From assembly GCF_015351025.1 (NCBI RefSeq), contig NZ_JADKRV010000007.1:107616-171615 (forward strand): 64,000 nt of DNA, given 5' to 3'. The position numbers and the translations under genes were made by a program. The first letter of the stretch is position 1, and each line of letters starts with the position of its first letter. Under the pieces are notes generated by a model. The model worked only from the letters and a program-made list of their open reading frames with translations. It made no database searches and was not told where the DNA came from. Below are positions 41,532 through 49,758 of this stretch, one piece after another. This DNA comes from Curtobacterium sp. VKM Ac-1376 (lineage in GTDB: Bacteria; Actinomycetota; Actinomycetes; Actinomycetales; Microbacteriaceae).

Positions 41532-42347
41532 TCAGCTCGCCGCCACCGTCTGTCCCGACGCGGCGTCGTGCACGGCACGGGCCACGCCTGCCGCGGCGTT
41601 CGTGGCGACCCGCGCGAGGTAGGCGCTGCGCCGCGCGGCCGTCGTGCGACTCGCGGGTTCGGTGGCGACCCCGTCGCCGTAGTGCGCGGCGAGGCCGTCG
41701 TGCAGCAGGCGCATCGCCTCGGAGCGCTGCTGCGACACGGCGGAGTGCGTGATGCCGAGTTCTGCGGCGACTTCGGTGACCGACCGGTCACCGAAGTACA
41801 CGGCCTCGACGATGAAGCGCATCCGCTCGGGCAGCGCCTCGACCGCCGCGCGGAGGTACCGGCGTTTCTCGGTCTCGAGCAGGTCGTCCCCGGGCAGCGG
41901 CAGGTCCGCGGCGACCAGGTCGTGCACGGTCTCGTCGAGCGGGGCCACGGTGCGGGCCGCGTCGCTCATCGCGTCTGCGGCGGTCTGGCGGTCGACGCCC
42001 ATCGCGTCGGCGATCTCCTGCACGCCGACGCTCCGCCCCAGTCGCGCGGACAGCGCCTCCTGGGTTGCGAGGGCGGCGCGGATGCGCTTCCGGGTGCCGC
42101 GGGAGGCCCAGTCGGCCGAGCGCATGTCGTCGGCGATGGCACCGGTGATGCGAGTCCGGGCGTAGGCACCGAACGGGACGCCGAGCGTGGGGTCGAAGGC
42201 GTCGGCGGCGGCGACGAGCGCGAGCGACCCGACCGACGCGAGGTCGTCGCGGTCGAGGTGCGTGGCTCGGGAGCGGACGTCGGCGACGATGTAGCCCACG
42301 AGTGGGAGGTGCTCCACGATCATCGCGTTGCGTTCGGTGCGGTCCAT
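41532..42347 (-). CDS. fliA: flagellar sigma factor FliA (sigma-28/WhiG type)
   Basis: A 271-residue sigma-70 family factor of the FliA/WhiG group. Region 2 is seen at 12-85 (VEHLPLVGYIVADVRSRATH, DLASVGSLALVAAADAFDPT, PFGAYARTRITGAIADDMRS), region 3 at 95-135 (ALSARLGRSVGVQEIADAMG) and the region 4 helix-turn-helix at 195-225 (SVTEVAAELGITHSAVSQQR). A 45-residue Ala/Arg-rich tail follows. It should direct RNA polymerase to the CTAACG/CCGATAG promoters listed here. AGGGGATC precedes the ATG. No FlgM anti-sigma gene is visible in the window. Confidence 0.93.
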   Translation of the reverse strand: MDRTERNAMIVEHLPLVGYIVADVRSRATHLDRDDLASVGSLALVAAADAFDPTLGVPFGAYARTRITGAIADDMRSADWASRGTRKRIRAALATQEALSARLGRSVGVQEIADAMGVDRQTAADAMSDAARTVAPLDETVHDLVAADLPLPGDDLLETEKRRYLRAAVEALPERMRFIVEAVYFGDRSVTEVAAELGITHSAVSQQRSEAMRLLHDGLAAHYGDGVATEPASRTTAARRSAYLARVATNAAAGVARAVHDAASGQTVAAS

Positions 42348-42387
42348 GCTGATCCCCTGGTCGACCTGGTGCGGCTGTGTCGGCTCA

Positions 42388-42399
42388 CCCGTCCGTGGG
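42388..42399 (-). promoter_or_regulatory. CsrA-type hairpin in the fliA leader
   Basis: CCC-ACGGAC-GGG, the same stem and hexaloop as in the flbD and fliC leaders, 40-52 bases before the fliA start codon; a flanking G-U pair could extend it. If bound by CsrA it would place the sigma factor under the same post-transcriptional control. Confidence 0.6.
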
Positions 42400-42710
42400 C
42401 GCGACGAACGCCGGCCTCGGACGGCCGGTGCGTACGCCGAAGAACCGCCCGGTTCCCTCCGAGCGGTGCACGCCCCGTCGTTCCGACGCGGTTCCGGTGT
42501 CCCCCGGGGTGCGTTCTGAATGTATCGGCTGGCAATGCGCTGAACGGGTGCTCATCCGTCCCCAATGCGGGGGTGTCATGGGGCGATCCCGGTCGGCATT
42601 TGGGGGGACTCGTCCTCGGGAAGGCACGTTCTTGTCCCCCGGTGGGGGACGTTTCCGATCGGACTGGAGGCACGACTCACGTCCATCCCCGGCATCGCGT
42701 CCGACAGGTG

Positions 42711-42738
42711 CTTACGTCGCAGGGCGTCGGGTCGATAG
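42711..42738 (+). promoter_or_regulatory. flagellar-type promoter upstream of flgN
   Basis: CTTACG (42711-42716) and TCGATAG (42732-42738) with a 15-base spacer, on the plus strand. It would drive flgN-flgK-flgL-fliW. Confidence 0.6.
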
Positions 42739-42746
42739 GTCTCGGT

Positions 42747-42764
42747 GTCCGCCGGATGGTGGAC
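42747..42764 (+). promoter_or_regulatory. GGA-loop hairpin in the flgN leader
   Basis: GTCCGC-CGGATG-GTGGAC: six pairs (one G-U) with GGA in the hexaloop. It starts eight bases after the -10, matching the position of hairpins in the other flagellar leaders, although the loop is CGGAUG and lacks the A of ANGGAN. Confidence 0.5.
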
Positions 42765-42801
42765 CCACGGAACCGACCACCCCGCACCCTGGGAGGAGCT
42801 G

Positions 42802-43287
42802 ATGAGCGTGAACGACCTGTCCGCCGTGCTCTGGCGTGAACGCGAGCTGCTCGAACTGCTCACCTTCAAGCTCGAGGAGGAGCAGCTCCTGCTCACCGCG
42901 GGCCGCTCCCGCTGGGTGTCCCACGCCAGCCGCGAGGTCGAGCAGGTCCTCGATCGCCTCCGCAGCACCGGACTCGAGCGCGCCGCGCAGAGTGCCGAGG
43001 TGGCCGAGGAGTGGGGCGTCCTCGCCGACGCTCCCCTGCGCGAGGTCGTCGCCGCAGCACCGGACGGCCCCTGGGGTGAGATCCTCACCGCGCACCTCAC
43101 CGCGATGGTCGAACTGACCACCCAGATCGGTGCCCTCCGCGACGAGAACGACCGGTTCCTCCGGGCTGCAGCGCAGGCCACCGAGGAGACCCTCGCGGGG
43201 ACCGTGACCGGCGCAGCAACCTACGACGCCAGCGGCACGTCGGGCTCCGGCTCCGACGGCGCCCGCCTGTTCGAGGGGACCCTGTAG
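42802..43287 (+). CDS. flgN: FlgN-type chaperone for hook-associated proteins
   Basis: A 161-residue helical protein with the FlgN pattern (LSAVLWRERELLELLTFKLE, EEQLLLTAGRSRWVSHAS, NDRFLRAAAQATEETL). It lies directly before flgK and flgL, its expected clients. ATG at 42802 follows GGGAGGAG by seven bases; a longer in-frame GTG exists upstream but lacks a ribosome site. First gene of the flgN-flgK-flgL-fliW operon. Confidence 0.87.
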   Translation: MSVNDLSAVLWRERELLELLTFKLEEEQLLLTAGRSRWVSHASREVEQVLDRLRSTGLERAAQSAEVAEEWGVLADAPLREVVAAAPDGPWGEILTAHLTAMVELTTQIGALRDENDRFLRAAAQATEETLAGTVTGAATYDASGTSGSGSDGARLFEGTL

Positions 43288-43291
43288 CACC

Positions 43292-44713
43292 GTGGTGAGC
43301 ACCTTCGGATCCCTCGCGACCGCCTACTCGGGGCTCGCCGCTGCCCGTGCCGGCATCGACGTCACCGGCCAGAACATCGCGAACGCCGGCACCGCCGGGT
43401 ACACGCGGCAGCGGGTCACGCAGAACTCGATCCCCGCCACCCAGACGGGCTTCGTGCGCGGTACCGCGGCCCTCGCCGGTCAGGGGGTCTCGGTCGACGG
43501 GATCGCCCGGCTCGCCTCCCTGACGCTCGACGCCGGTGTCCGTGTCGCCGCCGGTTCGTCCGCCTACGCCGATGCCCGGGCCACCGCGCTCTCCGCCCTG
43601 GAGACCGGCCTGCACGAACCGGGCGAGGACGGCCTCAGCGCCGAGCTCGACGCCTTCTGGTCGTCCTGGGGCGAGCTCGCGAGCCACCCCGACGACCCCG
43701 GAGCCGCAGGCGCGGTGCTCGGGGCCGCCGGCACCGTCGCCTCAGCCCTGGCCGCCGGCTCGAAGGCCGTCGACGCGCAGTGGTCCTCGGTACGCGGAAC
43801 CCTGACCGGCCAGGTCGCACAGCTCAACGACGCCGCGAAGCAGGTCGCCGACCTGAACGGCCGTATCCGCACCGCCCTGGCATCGGGGGGCACCGCGAAC
43901 GAGCTCCTCGACCAGCGCGACCAGCTGACCCAGCAGATCGCCTCGCTCGCCGGCGGCACCACCCGGACCAACGCTGACGGCACCGTCGACGTCCTGCTCG
44001 GCGGGAACCCGCTCGTGCAGGGCACCGACGCCCGGTCCGTCACGCTCGGCGGCGGGCAGCGACTCGCCGACGGCGCAGCGGTCACCCTGACGTGGACGTC
44101 GGGCACCGCGGGCGCGGTCGGCCTGAGCGGCGGATCGATCGGCGGCGCGCTCGCCGTCCTGGCCCCGAGCTCCGGCAACGGCACCGGCGGTGCCCTCGCC
44201 GAGGCATCGGCGTCCTACGACGCCGTCGCCACCCGGCTCGCCACCACCGTGAACGCCCTGCACGCCTCCGGGACCACCCCGGCCGGCACGACCGGTTCCC
44301 CGTTCTTCGCACTCGCCGCCGGTGTCCCCGCAGCACAGGCCCTCAGCGTCGTCCCCACGGACGCCAGCGGTCTGGCCACGCGGAATGCGGCGGGGGAACT
44401 CGACGACTCGTTCGCGGACGCGCTCTCGCGACTCGGGGCGTCGTCCGACGGCGCCGACCAGGCCTGGGCGACGTTCGTGGCGGGGGTGGGCACGGCCTCC
44501 AGGTCGGCCACGTCGGAATCGACGCTGACCGGACTCGCACTGACCAACGCGCAGAACCAGCAGCAGTCGAGCGCCGGCGTCGACCTCGACGAGGAGAACG
44601 TCAACCTGCTGAGCTACCAGCACGCGTACCAGGGCGCGGCACGCGTCCTGACCGCCGTCGACGAGATGCTCGACACCATCATCAACCACGTCGGACTCGT
44701 CGGGAGGAGCTGA
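43292..44713 (+). CDS. flgK: hook-filament junction protein FlgK (HAP1)
   Basis: A 473-residue HAP1. N-terminal rod-like helix (STFGSLATAYSGLAAARAGI, TGQNIANAGTAGYTRQRV) and C-terminal helix (AGVDLDEENVNLLSYQHAYQ, VLTAVDEMLDTIINHVG) are canonical; the middle is Ala/Gly/Thr-rich and shorter than in enterics (about 550). GTG start four bases after flgN. Confidence 0.96.
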   Translation: MVSTFGSLATAYSGLAAARAGIDVTGQNIANAGTAGYTRQRVTQNSIPATQTGFVRGTAALAGQGVSVDGIARLASLTLDAGVRVAAGSSAYADARATALSALETGLHEPGEDGLSAELDAFWSSWGELASHPDDPGAAGAVLGAAGTVASALAAGSKAVDAQWSSVRGTLTGQVAQLNDAAKQVADLNGRIRTALASGGTANELLDQRDQLTQQIASLAGGTTRTNADGTVDVLLGGNPLVQGTDARSVTLGGGQRLADGAAVTLTWTSGTAGAVGLSGGSIGGALAVLAPSSGNGTGGALAEASASYDAVATRLATTVNALHASGTTPAGTTGSPFFALAAGVPAAQALSVVPTDASGLATRNAAGELDDSFADALSRLGASSDGADQAWATFVAGVGTASRSATSESTLTGLALTNAQNQQQSSAGVDLDEENVNLLSYQHAYQGAARVLTAVDEMLDTIINHVGLVGRS

Positions 44714-44715
44714 TC

Positions 44716-45597
44716 GTGATCACCCGTGTCACCACCCAGATGTCGATGGCCGCGGCCACGGCCCGGCTGCAGGCCGGCGCCGCGAGGGTCGCCGAGCTCA
44801 CCGACCAGGCCACCACGCTGCGCGCCATCCAGAAGCCGTCGGACGACCCCGCCGGCACCGTGTCCTCGATGCAGGTGCGCAGGGAGCAGGCCGCGGCTGC
44901 GCAGTACTCCCGCAACGCGAACGACGCCGTCGCCTGGCTCGCGACCACCGACGGCGCACTGTCCAGCGTGTACTCGGTGCTCAACAACGTCCGCGACCTC
45001 ACTGTGCAGGCCGCGAACACCGGCACCCTGAACGACACCGACCGCGACGCGTTGATCACGCAGTTCCGGTCGCTCAAGTCCGATCTCGAAGCGCGGGCCA
45101 ACACGACCTACGGCACCCGCTCGGTCTTCGCGGGGTCGTCAACCGCCGCGGCCGCGTACGATCCGGCCACGGGCTGGGCCACGTCCGGCACGGACGTGTC
45201 GCGACGGGTCGGGGACGGCACCACGGTGCGCGTCGACACCTCCGGCGCGGCGGTCTTCGGCTCCGGCGACGACTCGGTGTTCGGCATGATCGACTCCATC
45301 GTCAGCGACCTGCAGAACGGGGTGAACGTGAACGCACGCATCGGCGACGTCGACGGCGCGCTCCGGGCCGTCCGCGGCGCCCAGGCCGACGTCGGTGTGC
45401 GGCACGCGGCCGCGCTCGCCGCCCAGGACTCGCTGAAGTCGGCGACCGTGTCGCTCGAGAGCCGACGCGCCGGGATCGAGGACATCGACCTCGCGAAGGC
45501 CGTCCTCGACCTGCAGGTGCAGCAGACCAACTACCAGGCAGCCCTCGCCGTCACCGCGAAGGTCCTGCAGCCGACCCTGATGGACTACCTCCGATGA
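44716..45597 (+). CDS. flgL: hook-filament junction protein FlgL (HAP3)
   Basis: A 293-residue flagellin-like HAP3 with the N-terminal helix (TRVTTQMSMAAATARLQAGA, IQKPSDDPAGTVSSMQVRRE) and the C-terminal helix (LDLQVQQTNYQAALAVTAKV, LQPTLMDYLR). GTG at 44716 has GGGAGGAG nine bases upstream; the open frame upstream of it overlaps flgK and is a shadow. Its stop overlaps fliW by four bases. Confidence 0.96.
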   Translation: MITRVTTQMSMAAATARLQAGAARVAELTDQATTLRAIQKPSDDPAGTVSSMQVRREQAAAAQYSRNANDAVAWLATTDGALSSVYSVLNNVRDLTVQAANTGTLNDTDRDALITQFRSLKSDLEARANTTYGTRSVFAGSSTAAAAYDPATGWATSGTDVSRRVGDGTTVRVDTSGAAVFGSGDDSVFGMIDSIVSDLQNGVNVNARIGDVDGALRAVRGAQADVGVRHAAALAAQDSLKSATVSLESRRAGIEDIDLAKAVLDLQVQQTNYQAALAVTAKVLQPTLMDYLR

Positions 45598-45962
45598 GCA
45601 TCTCCCTGACCTTCGCCGTCCCGCCGTTCGGGCTGTCCGCCGCGCCCGAGTTCACGCTGACGCCGGTGTCCGGGGCCGAGGGGCTCTTCACGCTCGTCGG
45701 GGACGACGCGCGGCTGTTCCTGCTCGATGCCGCGGTGCACCTGCCGTCGTACGCGCCCGAGCTGACGGACGAGCAGGCCGCCGGGCTCGGACTGACCGAC
45801 CCCGCCGACGCCATGCTGCTCGTGGTCGCGAACCCCGGTGCGTCCGGCACGACGGTGAACCTGCTCGCGCCGATCGTCGTGAACGCGCGGACGGCCGCGG
45901 GGGCGCAGGTCATCCTCGAGGAGCAGGACCTGCCGCTGCGGGCGGAGCTCGCGCGGGTGTAG
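45594..45962 (+). CDS. fliW: flagellar assembly factor FliW, CsrA antagonist
   Basis: A 122-residue FliW (ISLTFAVPPFGLSAAPEFTL, GLFTLVGDDARLFLLDAA, LLVVANPGASGTTVNLLAPI, VVNARTAAGAQVIL), matching the family in length and in the final NLxAPIVVN segment. In Bacillus FliW binds CsrA allosterically and frees flagellin mRNA; flagellin in turn binds FliW. ATG overlaps the flgL stop. It lies at the far end of the cluster from csrA, so the two partners are in different operons. Confidence 0.95.
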   Translation: MSISLTFAVPPFGLSAAPEFTLTPVSGAEGLFTLVGDDARLFLLDAAVHLPSYAPELTDEQAAGLGLTDPADAMLLVVANPGASGTTVNLLAPIVVNARTAAGAQVILEEQDLPLRAELARV

Positions 45963-46010
45963 GTGGCGGCGGGGGTCGGTCGGGGGCACCCGTTCTGCGA
46001 CATTCCACCA

Positions 46011-46117
46011 GTCATTCCCGGCGTGGATCGTCGGAAGATGCACACGTAGAAGTTGCGTGTGCATGTTCCGACACGACACGAGTCGTTCTCCGCGTGGATC
46101 GTCGGAACATGCACACG
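46011..46117. repeat. three-copy repeat downstream of fliW
   Basis: Two direct 36-bp copies (46011-46046 and 46082-46117, 32 of 36 identical) share GCGTGGATCGTCGGAA and ATGCACACG. Between them CGTGTGCATGTTCCGAC (46056-46072) is an inverted copy, so either direct copy can pair with it in a 17-bp stem with one mismatch or none. It lies in the 258-bp gap between fliW and the next gene. Confidence 0.75.
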
Positions 46118-46220
46118 CACGGGCAGTGGTCGGTCCTGCACAGGTCATCGGTGACGCCGGACTCTCCACAGATCGGCGTCCGACGAGTGCCGGACGACGG
46201 AGTTCGGCGAGCCTGGTGGC

Positions 46221-47144
46221 ATGACCAGGGCGAACGACGTCGAACTCATCCGGACGACGGGTGCCACCGCCGCGGAACGCCGTGCGCTCGAGCGTGACGT
46301 ACGCCGAGGCCGGTACGAACGGCTCCGACCCGGTGTCCTGGTCCGCTTCGGTGCGCTCGAGGGACTGCACCCCGGCGAACAGCACCACGTCGCCGTCCGG
46401 GCGTCGGTGCACCGGATCCGCGAGACCGACGTCGTGTCGCACCAGTCCGCGTGCGCCGTACTCGGTCTCCCGCTGGTCGGGGCGGCACCGCCGAAGGTGC
46501 ACCTCGCCGATCCGACCACGACGCACACCCGTGTCACGGCGTGGTTCGTCCGGCACGGCTCGCAGAGGCGGCCGCCCGCAGTCCTGACCGATGAGGACGC
46601 GATACCCACGACGACTGCGGCGAGGACCACGATCGACGTCGCCGCGACTCGCTCCTTGCTCGAGGCGCTCCCGGTCGTCGACGCCGTGCTCTCCCGCCGG
46701 CTGACTGATCGCGAGACGCTGGACACAGAACACGCATCCCTTACCTCCGCCTGCACCAAGGCCGGGATCGCCGTGGGGATGGGGTCGGCGCTGTCGGGGT
46801 CGCCGGCGGAGTCGGTGTGTCGGGTGCGGTTCCGCGAACTCGGTGTCCCGGATCCCGTGCAGCAACACGTGTTCGCGCGGCCCGGGTCCGGTTCGGCGGT
46901 CGTGGACTTCTGGTTCCCGGAGCACGGTGTGGTGGTCGAGGTCGACGGCCGCGGCAAGTACGAGGACCCGGGGATGCTCGCCGGCCGGTCGACGGCGGAC
47001 GCGCACTGGCGCGAGAAACGGCGAGAGGACTTCATCCGGTCGTTCCCCGGCGTCCGTGCCGTCGTGCGGCTCTCCTGGTCGGATCTCATGCACCCGGATC
47101 GTGTCCGGGCAGCGCTCCGACGAGCGGGTGTCCCGTGCCGGTGA
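46221..47144 (+). CDS. DUF559/AbiEi-like endonuclease-fold protein
   Basis: A 307-residue protein. The N-terminal half resembles the AbiEi-type winged-helix region of actinobacterial proteins (LERDVRRGRYERLRPGVLVR, VVSHQSACAVLGLPLVG). The C-terminal part is a DUF559-type PD-(D/E)xK fold related to Vsr nucleases: AVVDFWFPEHGVVVEVDGRG with acidic residues in VDFWF and EVDG, and the following KYEDP. Such genes are often many per genome in this phylum and their role is unproven; some are grouped with type IV toxin-antitoxin antitoxins. ATG at 46221 has no strong ribosome site. Confidence 0.72.
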   Translation: MTRANDVELIRTTGATAAERRALERDVRRGRYERLRPGVLVRFGALEGLHPGEQHHVAVRASVHRIRETDVVSHQSACAVLGLPLVGAAPPKVHLADPTTTHTRVTAWFVRHGSQRRPPAVLTDEDAIPTTTAARTTIDVAATRSLLEALPVVDAVLSRRLTDRETLDTEHASLTSACTKAGIAVGMGSALSGSPAESVCRVRFRELGVPDPVQQHVFARPGSGSAVVDFWFPEHGVVVEVDGRGKYEDPGMLAGRSTADAHWREKRREDFIRSFPGVRAVVRLSWSDLMHPDRVRAALRRAGVPCR

Positions 47145-47151
47145 CGGGCGG

Positions 47152-47784
47152 TCAGCGAGGCCGTCGCGGTGCCTCCGGGTGGTACGTCCGCTGGCGCTCG
47201 ACGACGAGCGGGCCGGAACGAGCCCCGCCGACGACCACCTCGCCGACCCCGACGTGCTCCCCTCGCACGGGTCCGACGCCCTTGACCACGCCGCCGCGGT
47301 GGTCCGGATCGGACTCATGGTGATCGCCACCGTCGGCCAGGTCCACGCTCCGAACCGAGACCGCCCCGAGCACCTGGGCGCCCGTGCCGATGCTGGCGGG
47401 TCCCTCGACGAGACAGCCGCCGGTGAGCCGTGCACGGCGTCCGATGGAGACGTCGAACCCGTTCGCGACGACCGTCACCGCGCCCGGACCGAGTTCGGCC
47501 TGGTCGCCGATGCGGACCACAGCGCCGGTCGCGACCACGGTGACCGGTCCCGGACCGAGGCGCGCACCGGCACCGACCGTGATCGAGCCGCCGTCTCGGG
47601 TCTGGAGCGTCGTCGTCGGGTACAGCACGGCCCCGGGCAGCAGCGAGACACCAGGTCCGATCAGCACGGACCCCGGGTCGAGCACGTGGACCTCCGGTGC
47701 GAGCGCGGCGACCTCGTGCACGGGCAGGAACCCGGCCGCGGCACGGACGTCGTCGAGGGCTCGCTGCGACTGGTCGATGTCCAC
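47152..47784 (-). CDS. left-handed beta-helix (hexapeptide-repeat) protein
   Basis: A 210-residue protein whose middle 110 residues are short repeats of the hexapeptide type (VLIGPGVSLLPGAVLYPTTT, ITVGAGARLGPGPVTVVATG, VRIGDQAELGPGAVTVVANG, VSIGRRARLTGGCLVEGPAS), forming a left-handed beta-helix as in acyltransferases and bactofilin-like proteins. No catalytic His in an HxxH-like context is obvious. The C-terminus is Gly/Val-rich then basic. GTG at 47784 has GGGAGG eight bases upstream. Divergent from the next gene; function unknown. Confidence 0.65.
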   Translation of the reverse strand: MDIDQSQRALDDVRAAAGFLPVHEVAALAPEVHVLDPGSVLIGPGVSLLPGAVLYPTTTLQTRDGGSITVGAGARLGPGPVTVVATGAVVRIGDQAELGPGAVTVVANGFDVSIGRRARLTGGCLVEGPASIGTGAQVLGAVSVRSVDLADGGDHHESDPDHRGGVVKGVGPVRGEHVGVGEVVVGGARSGPLVVERQRTYHPEAPRRPR

Positions 47785-47822
47785 CCAGCGAGCCTCCCAC
47801 ATGCCCGGCGTACGGTGAAGCC

Positions 47823-48695
47823 ATGGCCCGCACCCCCAAGGACCAGCCGATCGTGCCCCTGCCGACCGCACCTGTCTCCCCCACCACGTCCGCCCCTCGA
47901 TCGCAGCAACTGCAGCCCAGCGGATGGGCGAAGTGGCTCGACCGCGTCATCAGCGTGCAGCGACCCGTCGTCGTCGCGCACGTCAACGCGCTCCGTCGCC
48001 GGAAGCCCGATGCGACCCCTGCCGAGATCATCCAGATCTTGGAGCGGCAGTACCTGACAGCCGTGACGACCGGCGGTGCGGCGGTGGGTGCGAGCGCGGT
48101 GATCCCCGGCGTCGGGATGGCAGCCGCCCTCAGCCTGAGCGGTGCCGAGACCGTCGGGTTCCTCGAGACGACGGCACTGTTCGCCCAGTCGGTGACCGAG
48201 GTGCACGGCATCGCCCTGGACGACCCCGAGCGCGCCCGCACCCTGGTGATGGCGATGATCCTCGGCGCGCCGGGCACACAGCTCGTCAAGCAGCTCGCCG
48301 GTCAGGCCGCCGGTGGTCAGGCCCGGACGGCGTTCTGGGGCGAGATGGTGACATCGTCGCTGCCGAAGCAGGTCGTGAACGGCATCGGCGGCCAGGTCCG
48401 CGATCAGTTCGTCAAGCGCTTCGCGATCCGTCAGGGCGGTTCGGTCCTCGGCCGGGCCCTGCCCTTCGGGATCGGTGCGGCGGTCGGTGGCTTCGGGAAC
48501 CACGCGCTCGGGCGAAAGGTCATCCAGGCGTCGCGGACCGGGTTCGGCCTGCCGCCGGCGCAGTTCCCGATCGTGCTCACCGTGACGCCGGCGGCGGAGA
48601 AGACCCGCCGAGCGCTGCCCTGGAAGCGTGGGGCGGGCAAGGACGAGGACCTCTGGACCGAATCCGACCACGAGGACCCCGCGGCGCAACGCTGA
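47823..48695 (+). CDS. hypothetical protein with glycine-rich membrane segments
   Basis: A 290-residue protein. After a Pro-rich start and a basic helix (WAKWLDRVISVQRPVVVAHV, LRRRKPDATPAEIIQILERQ) come two Gly/Ala-rich hydrophobic segments (GGAAVGASAVIPGVGMAAAL and FGIGAAVGGFGNHALGRKV). The LERQYLTAVTTGGAAVG..IPGVG layout is familiar from actinobacterial hypothetical proteins with an EcsC-like flavour, but I cannot name the family. Ends with a charged tail. Divergent from the hexapeptide-repeat gene by 38 bp. Confidence 0.65.
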   Translation: MARTPKDQPIVPLPTAPVSPTTSAPRSQQLQPSGWAKWLDRVISVQRPVVVAHVNALRRRKPDATPAEIIQILERQYLTAVTTGGAAVGASAVIPGVGMAAALSLSGAETVGFLETTALFAQSVTEVHGIALDDPERARTLVMAMILGAPGTQLVKQLAGQAAGGQARTAFWGEMVTSSLPKQVVNGIGGQVRDQFVKRFAIRQGGSVLGRALPFGIGAAVGGFGNHALGRKVIQASRTGFGLPPAQFPIVLTVTPAAEKTRRALPWKRGAGKDEDLWTESDHEDPAAQR

Positions 48696-48723
48696 GCGGC
48701 CGCGGCGCCGCTGTGGCGAGCAG

Positions 48724-49701
48724 CTAGAAGGACCGCACCGGCGTCGTGACGACCTGTCCGGCGTGCGCGAAGCCACCGCCGAACCCGAACAGCAGCGCCG
48801 GCACCCCCTCGGGCAGGTCCCCGCGCTCCCAGGCCTTCGACAGCCCGAGCGGCACACTCGCGGCCGAGGTGTTGCCGGACTCGACGACGTCGCGGATGAC
48901 GAACTTCGACTCCCCACCGAGCGCGGTGACGAGCGGCTCGATGATCCGCAGGTTCGCCTGGTGGAACGCGAACACCTCGATGTCGTCCATGGTGAGCCCA
49001 GCGGCTTCGACGACGGCCCGGGCGTGGCCCTCCGCCTCGGTGATCGCCCAGCGGTAGATGGAGCGGCCCTCCTGGTTGAAGCGACCGGGTGCCCCTTCGA
49101 CCCGGACGGCGTCGAGCAGGTGCGGCACGCTCCCCCACGACACGGGTCCGATCTCGGGGGTCTCTGCGACGCCGAGCACCGCGGCACCGGCTCCGTCACC
49201 GACGAGCACGCAGGTCGAGCGGTCGGTCCAGTCGGCGATGCCGGAGAGGACCTCGGACCCGATGACCAGGGCGACGTCGGCCGAACCGGTACGGATCGAC
49301 TGGTCGGCAAGCCCGAGCGCGTACTCGAAGCCGCTGCAGGCGGTGTTGATGTCGATCGGCGCGGGGCCGTTCGTCATGCCGAGCGCGGCGGCGACCCGAC
49401 CGGCCGTGTAGGGCGCGCGGTCCTGGTGGGTGGTGGACGCGACGATGACCAGGCCGACCGACGTCGGTGAGACGCCGGCGTCGGCGAGGGCGCGTCGTCC
49501 GGCCTCGATCGCCATCGACGTGACGGTGTCGTCGGGGCCGGCGATCCGTCGGGTCTGGATTCCGGTGCGTGTGCGGATCCACTCGTCGTTCGTGTCGACG
49601 ATCGTCGAGAGCTCGTCGTTGGTCAGGACGCGTTCGGGCTGGTGGTGTCCGAACCCGAGGATCCGGCTGCCGCGGAGTGCTGGGATGTTCACCGTCGGCA
49701 C
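48724..49701 (-). CDS. fabH: beta-ketoacyl-ACP synthase III (FabH-like)
   Basis: A 325-residue ketoacyl synthase III. The Cys-His-Asn triad is complete: Cys122 in DINTACSGFEY, His247 in VFAFHQANLRI and Asn277 in ESGNTSAASVPL, plus the family glycine loop GFGGGFAHAGQVV at the end. It condenses an acyl-CoA primer with malonyl-ACP, which in this phylum often means branched primers. It stands alone, away from other fab genes, so a secondary or specialised FabH is possible. Confidence 0.93.
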   Translation of the reverse strand: MPTVNIPALRGSRILGFGHHQPERVLTNDELSTIVDTNDEWIRTRTGIQTRRIAGPDDTVTSMAIEAGRRALADAGVSPTSVGLVIVASTTHQDRAPYTAGRVAAALGMTNGPAPIDINTACSGFEYALGLADQSIRTGSADVALVIGSEVLSGIADWTDRSTCVLVGDGAGAAVLGVAETPEIGPVSWGSVPHLLDAVRVEGAPGRFNQEGRSIYRWAITEAEGHARAVVEAAGLTMDDIEVFAFHQANLRIIEPLVTALGGESKFVIRDVVESGNTSAASVPLGLSKAWERGDLPEGVPALLFGFGGGFAHAGQVVTTPVRSF

Positions 49702-49758
49702 GTTACCCCCTCACCCGGGCCCCACATGCCGATCGGGGCATCCGAGCGATCAGCACCG

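Larger units (their letters stand above)
42348..42801. other. divergent regulatory region between fliA and flgN
   Basis: A 454-bp region with no gene. On the fliA side it holds a CsrA-type hairpin (42388-42399) and a possible -10 TACATT on the minus strand (42519-42524) without a clear -35, giving fliA a leader of about 165 bases. In the middle GTCCCCC-GGT-GGGGGAC (42634-42650) is a short hairpin amid several G-runs. On the flgN side lie a flagellar-type promoter (42711-42738) and a GGA-loop hairpin (42747-42764). A binding site for a master regulator may be here but none was recognised. Confidence 0.5.

Noticed and set aside
42500..42660. Possible riboswitch in the fliA-flgN region because of G-runs and hairpins
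   Set aside because: No match to a c-di-GMP or other riboswitch core that I know; only a short perfect hairpin is supported.
46221..47144. Reading the DUF559 gene with its neighbours as a toxin-antitoxin pair
   Set aside because: No AbiEii-like nucleotidyltransferase lies beside it; the next gene is a convergent hexapeptide-repeat protein.
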